Assembly (NCBI RefSeq): GCF_003123685.1
Contig: NZ_QCYJ01000029.1
Coordinates: 62,001 to 126,000, forward strand
Reading direction: 5' to 3'
From: Nocardia aurea
GTDB lineage: Bacteria > Actinomycetota > Actinomycetes > Mycobacteriales > Mycobacteriaceae
Length of the DNA: 64,000 bases
The position numbers were made by a program, and so were the translations under genes. Positions 44,241 through 53,030 of this stretch are shown here, piece by piece. The first letter of the stretch is position 1. Every line of letters begins with the position of its first letter. The notes beneath the pieces were generated by a model, which was not told where the DNA came from, did not search any database, and saw only the letters and a list, made by a program, of their open reading frames with translations.

Positions 44241-45359
44241 TCATCTTTGTCCATCCTCGATCGGGCGCAGATAGTCCAGATCTGCCAAGGATTTGGCAGC
44301 GCACGGGTGGGGTTCACCGGTGAGTTCGGCTAAGGCCCGGGCCACTTCCGGAATGCCCGCACGCGTGTAGATCAGGGTCGTGGCACCGCCGGCGTTGTCC
44401 GAATGCCCGGCATAGGCCTTGGAGACCGGCATCCCGAATCGACGGTCGACCCAGGTCAGGGTCGTGTGTCGCAGCCAGTGAATGGTCACGTTGTGTTGCT
44501 CGACCCACGGAAGGTGACGTCCTGCGCGTCGGAAGAACGTCGTATACCTGGCACCGGAGATGGGATTACCGTTCTTGTACCGCAGAAGCCGCCCGTCGGC
44601 CTTCTCCGAGATCATCTGGCCGTTCGTCGCGCGAAGCCCGACGAGACTCGAAGCCGGTTTACGGGTTGCGGTGTGTGCTTGCAGTGCCCGCATCAGCGTC
44701 GGCGAGATCGGCTGCCACCGCTCGAGTTCGCCCTTCTCGGTCAGTCGGATCAGACAGTTGACGGGATCGAGGTCCCCTTCTCGCAAGGCAAGCGCGCCGC
44801 CACGTCGACATGCTGTCTCGGTATGCAGCCGCAGGATCAGCGTGTCCAATTCGGGGTCGTCGCCGGTCGTGGCGGCGATCGTGTTGATCTCGGTCAGCTG
44901 TTCTGCCGACAGCGCGCGCCGTCGTGATGGCGGCCTGCGGGGCTTGGTGACCTTTCTGCTGGGGTCCTTCTCGGTCCGCAGGTAGCCGTCGTTGATGGCG
45001 AATTCGTAGAGTTTGCGCATCGCGTTCACTGCCGTGGTCGCTGTGCCTTTTCCGCCGCGATCGGTGCGTCGCATCTGGCGGCCCTCGACGAATTGAGTGA
45101 GGACGGTGAGCAGTTCGGTGGGTGTGGGCTCGTCGAGACGCTTGTCCGGCCACACGGCCACGAGTCTGCGCCAGCACACGTTGTAGATGTCGCGAGTGTC
45201 CCTGGCGGGCATGGCCGCATACACGCGTGGCACGTACTCTGCGAAAGTCGGGACCGACTGTTCACCTGCGGAGAACACCAGCAGGTCTTGGGCAGTGAGT
45301 CCCAAACGTTCCAGCAGCAGACTTATGGCCCGGACTTCGGAGGCATCGGTCGAGGTCAT
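44241..45359 (-). CDS. Tyrosine site-specific integrase
   Basis: The product is 372 residues from ATG 45359. A SAM-like core-binding domain occupies about 35-135. The catalytic domain shows Arg185/186 in TACRRGGALAL, Lys near 209 (LTEKGELERW), HWLRHTTLTW with His294 and Arg297, GHS with His319, and the nucleophile Tyr331 in TLIYTRAG. All active-site residues are present. The start overlaps the stop of the AbrB-like gene as ATGA. It would integrate and excise a mobile element, probably the remnant between about 39.8 and 45.8 kb. No tRNA or att duplication was recognised near it. Confidence 0.88.
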   Translation of the reverse strand: MTSTDASEVRAISLLLERLGLTAQDLLVFSAGEQSVPTFAEYVPRVYAAMPARDTRDIYNVCWRRLVAVWPDKRLDEPTPTELLTVLTQFVEGRQMRRTDRGGKGTATTAVNAMRKLYEFAINDGYLRTEKDPSRKVTKPRRPPSRRRALSAEQLTEINTIAATTGDDPELDTLILRLHTETACRRGGALALREGDLDPVNCLIRLTEKGELERWQPISPTLMRALQAHTATRKPASSLVGLRATNGQMISEKADGRLLRYKNGNPISGARYTTFFRRAGRHLPWVEQHNVTIHWLRHTTLTWVDRRFGMPVSKAYAGHSDNAGGATTLIYTRAGIPEVARALAELTGEPHPCAAKSLADLDYLRPIEDGQR

Positions 45360-45835
45360 GACGAGACCACCTTGGACTCGGCCTGATCGACCCACGCGTT
45401 CACCATGTCATCGACGACCCGCAGTGGTAACACGGTCAGAGATCCGGTCTGGGTGTCGGCAGCCAACATGACCTGGTCACCGCGACTCACGCCCAGCATC
45501 CGGCGGACGGAGGCGCTGAGCCACAGATCGCCGGCAGCGCTCACCCGGAGTCGACCGGCATTCGCGAGCCGCAAGCGAACAGCCCCTCCATGACGTACAG
45601 CCTCGAGTCTCATACCCGGCCGCCACTCGAGTAACGACATGATCGCCCGGTCGGAGACTCGACCGTTGCAATCGACGCGCTTGACCCCATAGGCCCAGCG
45701 AGGGTCGCGAGTGGGTATCGAGCTGACCAACTCGACAACCGGAAGTGGCTCGACGTCGTAGTGGCTATTTTTCAGCGACGATCGGCGGGCGCCTGCAGAA
45801 TCCGGCAAGACGGGCACCAACGGCGTGACGCTCAC
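45356..45835 (-). CDS. AbrB/SpoVT-like protein coupled to the integrase
   Basis: The product is 159 residues from GTG 45835, with GGGAG eight bases upstream. The C-terminal half contains RLRVSAAGDLWLSASVRRML, GVSRGDQVMLAADTQTGSLT and VLPLRVV, similar to the swapped-hairpin AbrB fold (lGL..GD.V.L......l.l.p). It overlaps the integrase start by four bases. It probably regulates the integrase operon or acts as a partner in site choice. The family call is by pattern only. Confidence 0.6.
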   Translation of the reverse strand: MSVTPLVPVLPDSAGARRSSLKNSHYDVEPLPVVELVSSIPTRDPRWAYGVKRVDCNGRVSDRAIMSLLEWRPGMRLEAVRHGGAVRLRLANAGRLRVSAAGDLWLSASVRRMLGVSRGDQVMLAADTQTGSLTVLPLRVVDDMVNAWVDQAESKVVSS

Positions 45836-45956
45836 CTACATACTCCCGCAGTAGATTGGTGCGTGAAGACCTCGGAGAGCGGCTCGACTGCCGTGTCAGA
45901 GGAGTGCGAAAACATAAGATATGCAGCGCATTTGCCGCAACGCGGTGCCAGAATAC

Positions 45957-46361
45957 ATGATCCTGAGCTACGCGTCGCAGCAGGACTACGACGGCATGGT
46001 GGGTAAGGAGAGCGGCAAACCGGCGTGGTCACGTGAGGAGTTCGAGGCCATGGCCGCGTTCATGACCGAATTCAACGGCAAACTCGAGGCCGCGGGTGAA
46101 CTCGTGGAGACGCGCGGACTGGTCGAACCGGTGCACACCCGCCGGATCGGTGCCAAGAACGGCGAGCTGTTCGTCACCGACGGTCCCTACGCCGAGACCC
46201 AGGAGGTGTTGGCCGGGTACTGGATCGTCGAATGCGAGAGTTTCGACCGCGCCACCGAGATCGCCTCGGAACTGAAGAATTGTCCGGCGCCCGCGCATCT
46301 GATCGATCTCGAATATGTCGACGTGCGTCCGTTGGCGGACGCCGCGCCCGATTTCGACTGA
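45957..46361 (+). CDS. YCII-related (DGPF) domain protein
   Basis: The product is 134 residues from ATG 45957. YMILSYASQQDYDGM at the N-terminus and the signature LFVTDGPYAETQEVLAGYWI with VECESFDRATEIA define the DGPF/YCII family. These ferredoxin-like-fold proteins are coded directly upstream of ECF42 sigma factors, as here, with two bases between the genes. A role as a regulator or stress partner of the sigma factor has been proposed for the group. An upstream in-frame ATG exists at 45921. Confidence 0.88.
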   Translation: MILSYASQQDYDGMVGKESGKPAWSREEFEAMAAFMTEFNGKLEAAGELVETRGLVEPVHTRRIGAKNGELFVTDGPYAETQEVLAGYWIVECESFDRATEIASELKNCPAPAHLIDLEYVDVRPLADAAPDFD

Positions 46362-46363
46362 CC

Positions 46364-47614
46364 ATGTCCGATGCCGCGATCACGGACCTGCTTCGCGTCT
46401 GCGCGCCGCGGGTCCTCGCGGCGTTGGTGCGTCGCTACGGCCATTTCGACACCGCCGAGGACGCGGTGCAGGAGGCACTGCTCACGGCCGCCACCCGGTG
46501 GCCGACCTCGGGCATCCCCGAGAATCCGCAGGCCTGGTTGATCACCGTCGCCTCCCGCAGACTCACCGATCTGCTGCGCGCCGAGCAGGCTCGTCGAGCG
46601 CGGGAGGAGCGGGTCGCGCGGTGGGCGTTGCCGCAGGATTGGCTGACCCCCGCCGCGGACCGGACGCCCGCCGACTCCGATGACACCCTCATCCTGCTGT
46701 TCCTGTGCTGTCACCCGGCGCTGACCCCGTCTTCGCGGGTCGCGCTGACCCTGCGGGCCGTCGGCGGCCTCACCACCGCCGAGATCGCGCGAACCTTCCT
46801 GGTGCCGGAGGCGACGATGACCAGACGCATAAGCCGGGCCAAACAAACCGTCCGCGACAGTGCGGACGGGTTCGCCGTACCTCCGGCCGCGGACCGGGAC
46901 GCACGATGGGCGGCCGTGCTGCACGTGCTGTATCTGATCTTCACCGAGGGTTATGCCGCCACCTCGGGCCCGGATCTGCACCGCGTCGAATTCTCGGCCG
47001 AGGCGATCCGGCTCACCCGGCTCGTGCATCGACTGTTGCCCGGAGACGACGAGGTCACCGGATTGCTGGCGTTGATGTTGCTCACCGACGCACGTCGCAC
47101 GGCCCGCACCGGGCGCGGCGGGGAATTGATCGCGATGGAGGATCAGGATCGCGCGCTGTGGGACGCCGCGGCGATCGCCGAGGGCATCGCGCTGATCACC
47201 GCGGCCCTGCCGCGCGGCGTCCCCGGCCAGTACCAGTTGCAGGCGGCGATCGCGGCCGTGCACGACGAGGCCCCGACCTACGCCGATACCGACTGGGCGC
47301 AGATCATGCTGCTCTACGAACGCCTGCTGGGGCTGGTGGACAATCCGGTGATCGCGCTCAACCACGCCGTCGCGGTGGCCATGGTCCGGGGCCCGCGTGA
47401 GGGACTCACCAGGGTCGACCAGCTGGCCCACGACCCGCGCCTGGCCGAGGACCATCGACTTTCGGCGGTTCGCGCGCATCTGCTCGAACGGATCGGGGAG
47501 AGCGCGGCCGCCCACGCCGCGTATCTGCGCGCCGCCGACCTGACGACCAGTCTGCCGCAGCGGCGCTACCTGGTGACACGTGCCGCCCGGATTCTCGGAC
47601 CGGTCGTGCCGTAG
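46364..47614 (+). CDS. ECF42-type RNA polymerase sigma factor
   Basis: The product is 416 residues, long for an ECF. Region 2 reads ALVRRYGHFDTAEDAVQEAL then PENPQAWLITVASRRLTDLL; region 4 is LTLRAVGGLTTAEIARTFLV with PEATMTRRISRAKQTV. A C-terminal extension of about 230 residues with TPR-like helices (LYLIFTEGYAATSGPDLHRV; LLYERLLGLVDNPVIALNHA) is typical of the ECF42 group, which pairs with a DGPF protein instead of an anti-sigma factor. It starts two bases after the YCII stop, so the pair is an operon. Confidence 0.92.
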   Translation: MSDAAITDLLRVCAPRVLAALVRRYGHFDTAEDAVQEALLTAATRWPTSGIPENPQAWLITVASRRLTDLLRAEQARRAREERVARWALPQDWLTPAADRTPADSDDTLILLFLCCHPALTPSSRVALTLRAVGGLTTAEIARTFLVPEATMTRRISRAKQTVRDSADGFAVPPAADRDARWAAVLHVLYLIFTEGYAATSGPDLHRVEFSAEAIRLTRLVHRLLPGDDEVTGLLALMLLTDARRTARTGRGGELIAMEDQDRALWDAAAIAEGIALITAALPRGVPGQYQLQAAIAAVHDEAPTYADTDWAQIMLLYERLLGLVDNPVIALNHAVAVAMVRGPREGLTRVDQLAHDPRLAEDHRLSAVRAHLLERIGESAAAHAAYLRAADLTTSLPQRRYLVTRAARILGPVVP

Positions 47615-47615
47615 G

Positions 47616-48995
47616 TCAGTACTGGCGGCGATGCGGAACGAATTCCAGTGTCAGCAGCGCCAGCGCGGCCGGGAGGACTTCGCGCCAGCGGACCAGCACG
47701 TAGCGCTGCTCGGCCATCGCGTGGAATTTGCGCAGGAACCGATACAGCGATTCCAGCCGGATCAGCGGGTCGGCGAGGTGGACGGTGGCGTGGACCAGCT
47801 GCCCGGCGCGGGAGCGTTCCTTCTCGGCGAACAGTTCCGGGAAGGGCGCGAAGGCCAGCGAGATCCGGGTGACGCCGTTCGCGCGCCCGTAGCCGATCAG
47901 GTCCACGATCATGCGCTCATCGAGGCCGTTGGGCGCGTCCTTGCGTCGCCACGGCACGTCCAGACTCAGTTCCGTGCCCCGTGCCGACATGCCGTAGCGC
48001 TGGAATCCCGCGACCCGTCCCTGCGCGTCGCGGGCGATGATCAGCAGCATGCCGGGATGGCATCCGTCGAGCAGGTGATCCAGGATCATCGAGAATCCGC
48101 GGCTCTGGCGGCCCACCCGCCACTCGTCGACGATGTCGAGTAGTTCCGCGCGCAACGGTTCGGTGAGCGCCGTCTCGAGCATGATCTCGGTGGTCACCCC
48201 GAAATTCGCGGTGCGGTTCACGGCTTGGCGCAGATTCCGGTACTCGCGCCCGACCATGGCGAAAGCGCCGACGTCGATCACCACATCGCGTCCGATGGGC
48301 ACGGTGCGAAGGCCGCGGTGTTCGACGGCGCGGTACCGCCACAGTTGGGCCATCTCCTGGCCGGAGCCGAGCACCGCGATCCGCCAGCCGTTCTCGGCCG
48401 CGAACGCCGAGAATTCGGTTATCAACGGGCCGAATGCCACGCGATCACCGATCGGGTCGCCCGAGACGACCGCGATCCCGAAGCGGGCGCGGTAGGCGAT
48501 CGCGGCGCAGTTGGTCGCGTCGAAGAAATAGCTCTTGGAGGAGTGCAGTGCGAAGGCGGCGAGCGGGTCGCGTTCGGTGCGCCCGATCAGTTCGGCCACC
48601 CGGTACCGGTGCTCGGGCTGCGGTCGGCTCGAATGCGGCAGCATGAGCACGAATCCGGTCGAGGCGAGGAAGACGAATCCGGCCGGCGAATGTTCGGCGC
48701 GGTAGGCCACGTTGGCCAGCGCGAGCATCACGACGGCGGCGGCCACGTGCGTGAGGGTGATCGGACGGCACAGGTGCAGTCCGCGCACCACGAAGAGTCC
48801 GGCCAGCGATACCGCGACGAACCAGCCGCGATTGACCCCTTCGTGGGCCGCGCGTTCGGCCGCATACAGCAGCAGGGCGCTGACCAGCAGCAACACGACG
48901 GTCAGCGCGGGTCGAAGCGCGGGGGCCGCGTACACGGCGATCTGACGGTAGCCCGCGGTCTGACCGTGGACGGCGACCTTGCGTTCCTCAGGCAT
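47616..48995 (-). CDS. Phosphatidylglycerol lysyltransferase-domain (DUF2156) membrane protein
   Basis: The product is 459 residues. Four N-terminal transmembrane helices (about 28-50, 58-73, 83-98, 106-120) precede a cytoplasmic DUF2156/MprF C-terminal domain: FALHSSKSYFFDATNCAAIA, VVSGDPIGDR, GSGQEMAQLWRYR, VGREYRNLRQAVNR, and LIIARDAQGRVAGFQRYG. Such enzymes move an aminoacyl group from tRNA to phosphatidylglycerol and change membrane charge, giving resistance to cationic peptides. The flippase part of full-length MprF is missing. It is convergent with the sigma factor, with stops one base apart. Confidence 0.85.
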   Translation of the reverse strand: MPEERKVAVHGQTAGYRQIAVYAAPALRPALTVVLLLVSALLLYAAERAAHEGVNRGWFVAVSLAGLFVVRGLHLCRPITLTHVAAAVVMLALANVAYRAEHSPAGFVFLASTGFVLMLPHSSRPQPEHRYRVAELIGRTERDPLAAFALHSSKSYFFDATNCAAIAYRARFGIAVVSGDPIGDRVAFGPLITEFSAFAAENGWRIAVLGSGQEMAQLWRYRAVEHRGLRTVPIGRDVVIDVGAFAMVGREYRNLRQAVNRTANFGVTTEIMLETALTEPLRAELLDIVDEWRVGRQSRGFSMILDHLLDGCHPGMLLIIARDAQGRVAGFQRYGMSARGTELSLDVPWRRKDAPNGLDERMIVDLIGYGRANGVTRISLAFAPFPELFAEKERSRAGQLVHATVHLADPLIRLESLYRFLRKFHAMAEQRYVLVRWREVLPAALALLTLEFVPHRRQY

Positions 48996-49240
48996 GCCAC
49001 CTCCTCGATGCCTCAGGTGTCATTACGCCCTCCGAATGATTATGTCCTCTGCGCGAGGTCTTGCCATGGGTCGTACGGGAGAACCTCGAATCCCGTCAAT
49101 CCATTTCCCAGGCTAACGATCTTGTTTCCGCACGGAAAAGCGGCCCGTGCTTCGAAAGCTGTCGGTGGGTGTCGCTAGCGTTCATCGGATGGGTAGCCGA
49201 GACCGTTCGTATCGGGGAAACCGGGTCGGGGGAGCCGATC

Positions 49241-49888
49241 GTGCCTCGTGATCTCACCGACCTGCCGTGGGCGCGGCGGCTGGAGCCGTTCGAGGACGAC
49301 CTGCGGGCCGAGGGCGATTACGACCGCACACATCTGACCGGTGTGGATATCGCCGACGCGGATATCGGCAACGCGCGCTTCGTCGAATCCGCCCTCACCG
49401 ATTTCGCGATGAATCGTGGCAGTATGCGCCACACCCGGTTCCACGACGTCTGGTTGCGCGATGTGCGCTGGGTGGGGACCGAACTCGCCGACACCGTGTG
49501 GCAGGACGCCGAGATCGTCGCGGGCGCGCTGGTCGGCGTCGACGCGGGCGGTGCGGTCCTGCGGCGGGTCCGCTTCGAAGGATGCAAAATCGAATCGGTC
49601 AATCTGCGTTCGGCGACATTGCGCGAGGTCGCGTTCGTCGACTGCGTGCTGCGCGATACCGATTTCGGCGGCGCGAAACTGACCGAGGTGACCTTCGACG
49701 GCACCCGGATCGACGGGGTGCTGCTGAACAACGCCCGATTGACAAAAGTGGATCTGCGCGGCGCTGTCGGAATCGATATCGCCGACGGTATCGACGCGCT
49801 GCGCGGCGCGACCATCACGACCCTGCAATTGATGGACCTTGCGCCCGCGTTCGCACGGGCGACGGGAATCATCGTTTCCGACTCCTGA
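49241..49888 (+). CDS. Pentapeptide-repeat protein
   Basis: The product is 215 residues from GTG 49241, preceded by GGGGGAG. Repeats of the A(D/N)LxX type run through most of it: HLTGVDIADADIGNARFVES, VNLRSATLREVAFVDCVLRD and TDFGGAKLTEVTFDGTRIDG, predicting a right-handed quadrilateral beta helix. Pentapeptide proteins of this size may mimic DNA and protect gyrase, but many have no known role. The ATG at 49061 would add 60 residues that are not repeat-like. Confidence 0.82.
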   Translation: MPRDLTDLPWARRLEPFEDDLRAEGDYDRTHLTGVDIADADIGNARFVESALTDFAMNRGSMRHTRFHDVWLRDVRWVGTELADTVWQDAEIVAGALVGVDAGGAVLRRVRFEGCKIESVNLRSATLREVAFVDCVLRDTDFGGAKLTEVTFDGTRIDGVLLNNARLTKVDLRGAVGIDIADGIDALRGATITTLQLMDLAPAFARATGIIVSDS

Positions 49889-50017
49889 GCGGGTACCGCG
49901 ACCACGCGGCAACGATCCCGAGCGGTCGAAAGTTTGTCGTTTCACACTTGCGGTGGTCCGGTCGTTGATAGGTTGCGCCAATCCGTCTGGTATACGTTCG
50001 ATCGGAATTGCGGGTTC

Positions 50018-51118
50018 ATGTTCGACTGGGATCTTCGCCGCCGTACCTCCAGCGCCCATATTCTGCTCGGGCTCGCCGAAGAACGCGGAATTGCCGTGCC
50101 GGAAAGCCTGGAGGGAACAGGTCTGTCGCGTGACTCGCTGACAGGTTCCTCGGCCGAGATCACCGCCCGCCAGGAATTGCGGATCGTGCGGAATCTGGTG
50201 CGGCGGTGCGGTCGGGAACCGGGTCTGGGCGCGCTGGCGGGCAGTCGCTCGCACCTTTCGCTGGCCGGACCGTGGGGGCTGGCCATGCTCAGCAGCCGGA
50301 CGGTGCGCGAGGTGATCGAAGTGGCGCGACGCTATCTCGACGCGGCGTTCGTGTTCGGGAGATTGACCTTCGAGGAGGGAGCGGGCGAGGCCCGCCTGTA
50401 TCTCGACGATTCCGAGATCCCGCCGGAGTTGCGGACCTTCCTCACCGAGCGGGCGCTCGCCGGCATCCGGACGATCGGCCGGGAACTGTTCTCCGCCGAC
50501 ATCCCGTTGGCCCGCATCGAATTCCAGCATCCCGCGCCCGCGAGCACCGCGATCCACCGCCAGGTATTCGGCGTGACGCCGGTATTCGGCGCGCGCCGCA
50601 CCATGGTGGTTTTCGACCGCATGTACGTCGACCTGCCGCTACCGCGTCCGAGCGAATGGGCGCGGGCGGCGTGCGAGCAACTGTGCCGGGACATGTTGGC
50701 GCGCCGCCACGTCCGCACGGGTGTCGCGGGATCGGTGCGCGATCTGCTCATTCGCGATCCGGGCGCGATCCCGGACCAGATCGCGGTCGCCTCGGAGATG
50801 TTCATGAGTCCACGCACGCTGTCGCGCAGACTCAATCACGAGGGCACCTCGTTCCGTGCCCTGCTCGACGAGGTACGCCAGACCCTGTCCGAGGAACTGC
50901 TCACCCACACCGATATGACCACCGAACAACTGGCCGCCCGCCTGGGTTACGCGGAGGCCGCCTCCTTCATTCGCGCGTTCCGGCGCTGGAAAGGATGCCC
51001 GCCACAGGAATTCCGGATGCGCGCCGCCGATATCGGCTACCGGATACCGGCGGCGTCGCGGGCCCGACGCGAGGCTGTGGCGACCCGTCGCGCGGCGGGG
51101 TCGATGGCGGCTCGCTGA
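50018..51118 (+). CDS. AraC-family transcriptional regulator
   Basis: The product is 366 residues. The N-terminal ligand region (ITARQELRIVRNLVRRCGRE) resembles the Arabinose_bd domain of OruR/ArgR-type AraC proteins. The C-terminal double HTH is clear: PDQIAVASEMFMSPRTLSRR, then LNHEGTSFRALLDEVRQTLS and LAARLGYAEAASFIRAFRRW with KGCPPQEFR. ATG 50018 was chosen; an earlier in-frame start at 49934 lacks support. A terminator hairpin follows the stop. The target genes are unknown; the convergent crotonase is the nearest. Confidence 0.9.
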   Translation: MFDWDLRRRTSSAHILLGLAEERGIAVPESLEGTGLSRDSLTGSSAEITARQELRIVRNLVRRCGREPGLGALAGSRSHLSLAGPWGLAMLSSRTVREVIEVARRYLDAAFVFGRLTFEEGAGEARLYLDDSEIPPELRTFLTERALAGIRTIGRELFSADIPLARIEFQHPAPASTAIHRQVFGVTPVFGARRTMVVFDRMYVDLPLPRPSEWARAACEQLCRDMLARRHVRTGVAGSVRDLLIRDPGAIPDQIAVASEMFMSPRTLSRRLNHEGTSFRALLDEVRQTLSEELLTHTDMTTEQLAARLGYAEAASFIRAFRRWKGCPPQEFRMRAADIGYRIPAASRARREAVATRRAAGSMAAR

Positions 51119-51119
51119 T

Positions 51120-51139
51120 CGGGGAGCAGACGCTCCCCG
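51120..51139 (+). terminator. Short stem-loop terminator after the AraC gene
   Basis: CGGGGAGC-AGAC-GCTCCCCG is a perfect 8-bp stem with a 4-base loop directly after the stop at 51118, and lies between convergent genes. Confidence 0.65.
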
Positions 51140-51185
51140 TGCCGTTTCCGCACCGGATCAGCGGCCCGGCGTCCGCCGACGATGC

Positions 51186-52025
51186 CTAGAGGCGACCGTC
51201 CACCCGCAGGTCGGGGTGCACCCAGTCGGGTGATCGCCGCTCTTTGAAAGCCCGGAATCCTTCGGAGACCTCCGGTGCGCGCAGGCTGGAGCGCATTCCG
51301 ATGCGGTCGTTGAGGCCCAGGTAGTTGTCCAGGCTGGCTTTGACGACGCCGCGGGCGATCGGCGCTGTCCGGGCGCATTGCGCGAGTACGTCGCGGGCCG
51401 TGTCCATCAATTCCTCGTGCGGCACCACGCGGGCGATCATGCCCCAGTCGAGGGCTTCCCGGGCGGACAGGACCCGGCCGGTGAGCATGAGGTCGCGGGT
51501 GCGGATCGGTCCGATGATGCGCGCGAGCATGTGGCTGTAGTAGGTGTCGGCGATGCCTCGGAAGAGTTCGGGCACGCGGAAGGTGGCGCGGTCGCTGACC
51601 ACGGCGATATCGCTGCACATCGCGATCATCAGTCCGCCGCCCTGGCAGAGGCCGTTGACCGCGGCGACCACCGGTTTGGTAGAGGTGCGCAGTGTGTCGA
51701 AGGGCAGGACGGCGTCCATCGACAGGGTCGCTCCGAAGTCGACCCATTGGTCGGCTCCGCCGCCGCCCAAGTCGCCGCCGGGGGAGAAGACGTCGCCGGT
51801 GCCGGTGATGATCAGGCCGGCGAGATCGTCATCGGCCGCGACGTGATTGACCGCGTAGCCGATGCCGAAGTACATGGCGGGCGACATGGCGTTGCGCGCC
51901 TCGGGGCGGTCCAATGCGCAGACGGCGAAAGGTTTCTCGCGGGTGAACCTGAGAAACGGCGTGCCGAGCCAGTCGCCGGAGGGAGGCCGCGGGGCGCCCG
52001 CGTCCGGTCGGGGTGCGTCGGACAT
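51186..52025 (-). CDS. Enoyl-CoA hydratase/isomerase family protein
   Basis: The product is 279 residues from ATG 52025, with AAGGAG five bases upstream. RPEARNAMSPAMYFGIGYAV, GTGDVFSPGGDLG and VVAAVNGLCQGGGLMIAMCS are crotonase motifs with the oxyanion-hole residues. At the first catalytic Glu position (GGGCELA in hydratases) it has Met (GGGLMIA), while the second, in FRVPELFRGIAD, is kept. Loss of one Glu argues against simple hydration; an isomerase or other crotonase reaction is more likely. It is followed upstream on the same strand by a TetR gene and divergent from an aldehyde dehydrogenase set. Confidence 0.85.
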   Translation of the reverse strand: MSDAPRPDAGAPRPPSGDWLGTPFLRFTREKPFAVCALDRPEARNAMSPAMYFGIGYAVNHVAADDDLAGLIITGTGDVFSPGGDLGGGGADQWVDFGATLSMDAVLPFDTLRTSTKPVVAAVNGLCQGGGLMIAMCSDIAVVSDRATFRVPELFRGIADTYYSHMLARIIGPIRTRDLMLTGRVLSAREALDWGMIARVVPHEELMDTARDVLAQCARTAPIARGVVKASLDNYLGLNDRIGMRSSLRAPEVSEGFRAFKERRSPDWVHPDLRVDGRL

Positions 52026-52141
52026 GAATCTCCTTCGAAGGGCGGTCATCGTGGCTGCGACGATCGCATCGTCGTGGTCGGTGGACCTGACTCGCGCGGG
52101 CTGCCCGCCGAGATGGCCGAAATTCGCTCCGGGAGAGCGGG

Positions 52142-52819
52142 CTACGAGCTGAATGCCGCGCGGACGAGGTCGAGGAATTCGGCGAGGGTGTAGTCCGGCT
52201 GGTCGGCGCGAGCACCGGTGTTGTCGAGGCGGTGGAAGGTTTCCAGCATTCCGAGAAAGACCAGAGCCAGCGCGCGCGGGTTGCCGTCGCGGATACGGCC
52301 TTCGTGTTGTCCTCGGGCGATCACCGCGGCGAGGTCGTCGCAGACAACTCGGTGGCCGGACTCGTAGAGGCGTGACGGTCCGGCGTTCGATGGTGTGGCA
52401 CGAACTTCGGAGCCCAGCGCCGACGCGAGTCCGGCCCAGTCCGGGTGCTCACGAAAGAACCGCACATGCAATTCGGCCACCGCGACCAATGTGAGGTCGG
52501 CCGGTCCGGGCTCGGCTGCTCTGGCCAGAGTCAAACCGTGCACGATCGCGCCGCGCCGACGCAGGACCGCTTCGAAGACACTGTCCTTGTCGTCGAACAG
52601 TGTGTAGATGGTCCCGACCGCGATCTCGCACTGTTCGGCGATCGATTTGATGGTGGTGTTGTGGAACCCCACGGTCGCGAACGCGCGTTCGGCCACGTCG
52701 AGCACCTGCGTCCTGGTCATCTCCAGCCTCAGACGACGCCGCTCCTCACGAGGCGACGGGGGCGCGTCCGGCTCGGCGTCCGATGAACTCGCGGAGTTCA
52801 CCTCGGTGGCACCTGGCAC
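52142..52819 (-). CDS. TetR/AcrR family transcriptional regulator
   Basis: The product is 225 residues from GTG 52819, preceded by GGAGG. After a disordered 30 residues the HTH reads TQVLDVAERAFATVGFHNTT and IKSIAEQCEIAVGTIYTLFD with DKDSVFEAVL. A long frame upstream to 53032 is not conserved-looking. It is divergent from the aldehyde dehydrogenase at 53031 and upstream of the crotonase, so it probably controls both. No clear palindrome was found between them. Confidence 0.87.
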   Translation of the reverse strand: MPGATEVNSASSSDAEPDAPPSPREERRRLRLEMTRTQVLDVAERAFATVGFHNTTIKSIAEQCEIAVGTIYTLFDDKDSVFEAVLRRRGAIVHGLTLARAAEPGPADLTLVAVAELHVRFFREHPDWAGLASALGSEVRATPSNAGPSRLYESGHRVVCDDLAAVIARGQHEGRIRDGNPRALALVFLGMLETFHRLDNTGARADQPDYTLAEFLDLVRAAFSS

Positions 52820-53030
52820 CACACACCTCCTTCGGGACAGCGACGCGGCGTCACACGCGCCGCACATACCCGGAGGACCATACCCCGAACGGTCAGCTCT
52901 CGCGATGAACTCCGGCAGATTTTCATGAATCAGGTTCATTTCAAGTCCCGCCTGTTCTACGCTGCTCGAAAGGTCGCCGGCACAACGGATGTGCCGGGTC
53001 GCGGCCGGAACGCTCGAAGGGAAGTCGGAC

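Noticed and set aside
44149..45960. tRNA gene or att duplication next to the integrase
   Set aside because: No cloverleaf-capable sequence or convincing direct repeat was found by eye on either side.
46187..47515. 442-codon minus-strand frame opposite the ECF42 gene
   Set aside because: Antisense shadow; the sigma factor regions 2 and 4 are clear on the plus strand.
49175..50557. 460-codon minus-strand frame opposite the pentapeptide and AraC genes
   Set aside because: It spans two real genes on the other strand and has no domain.
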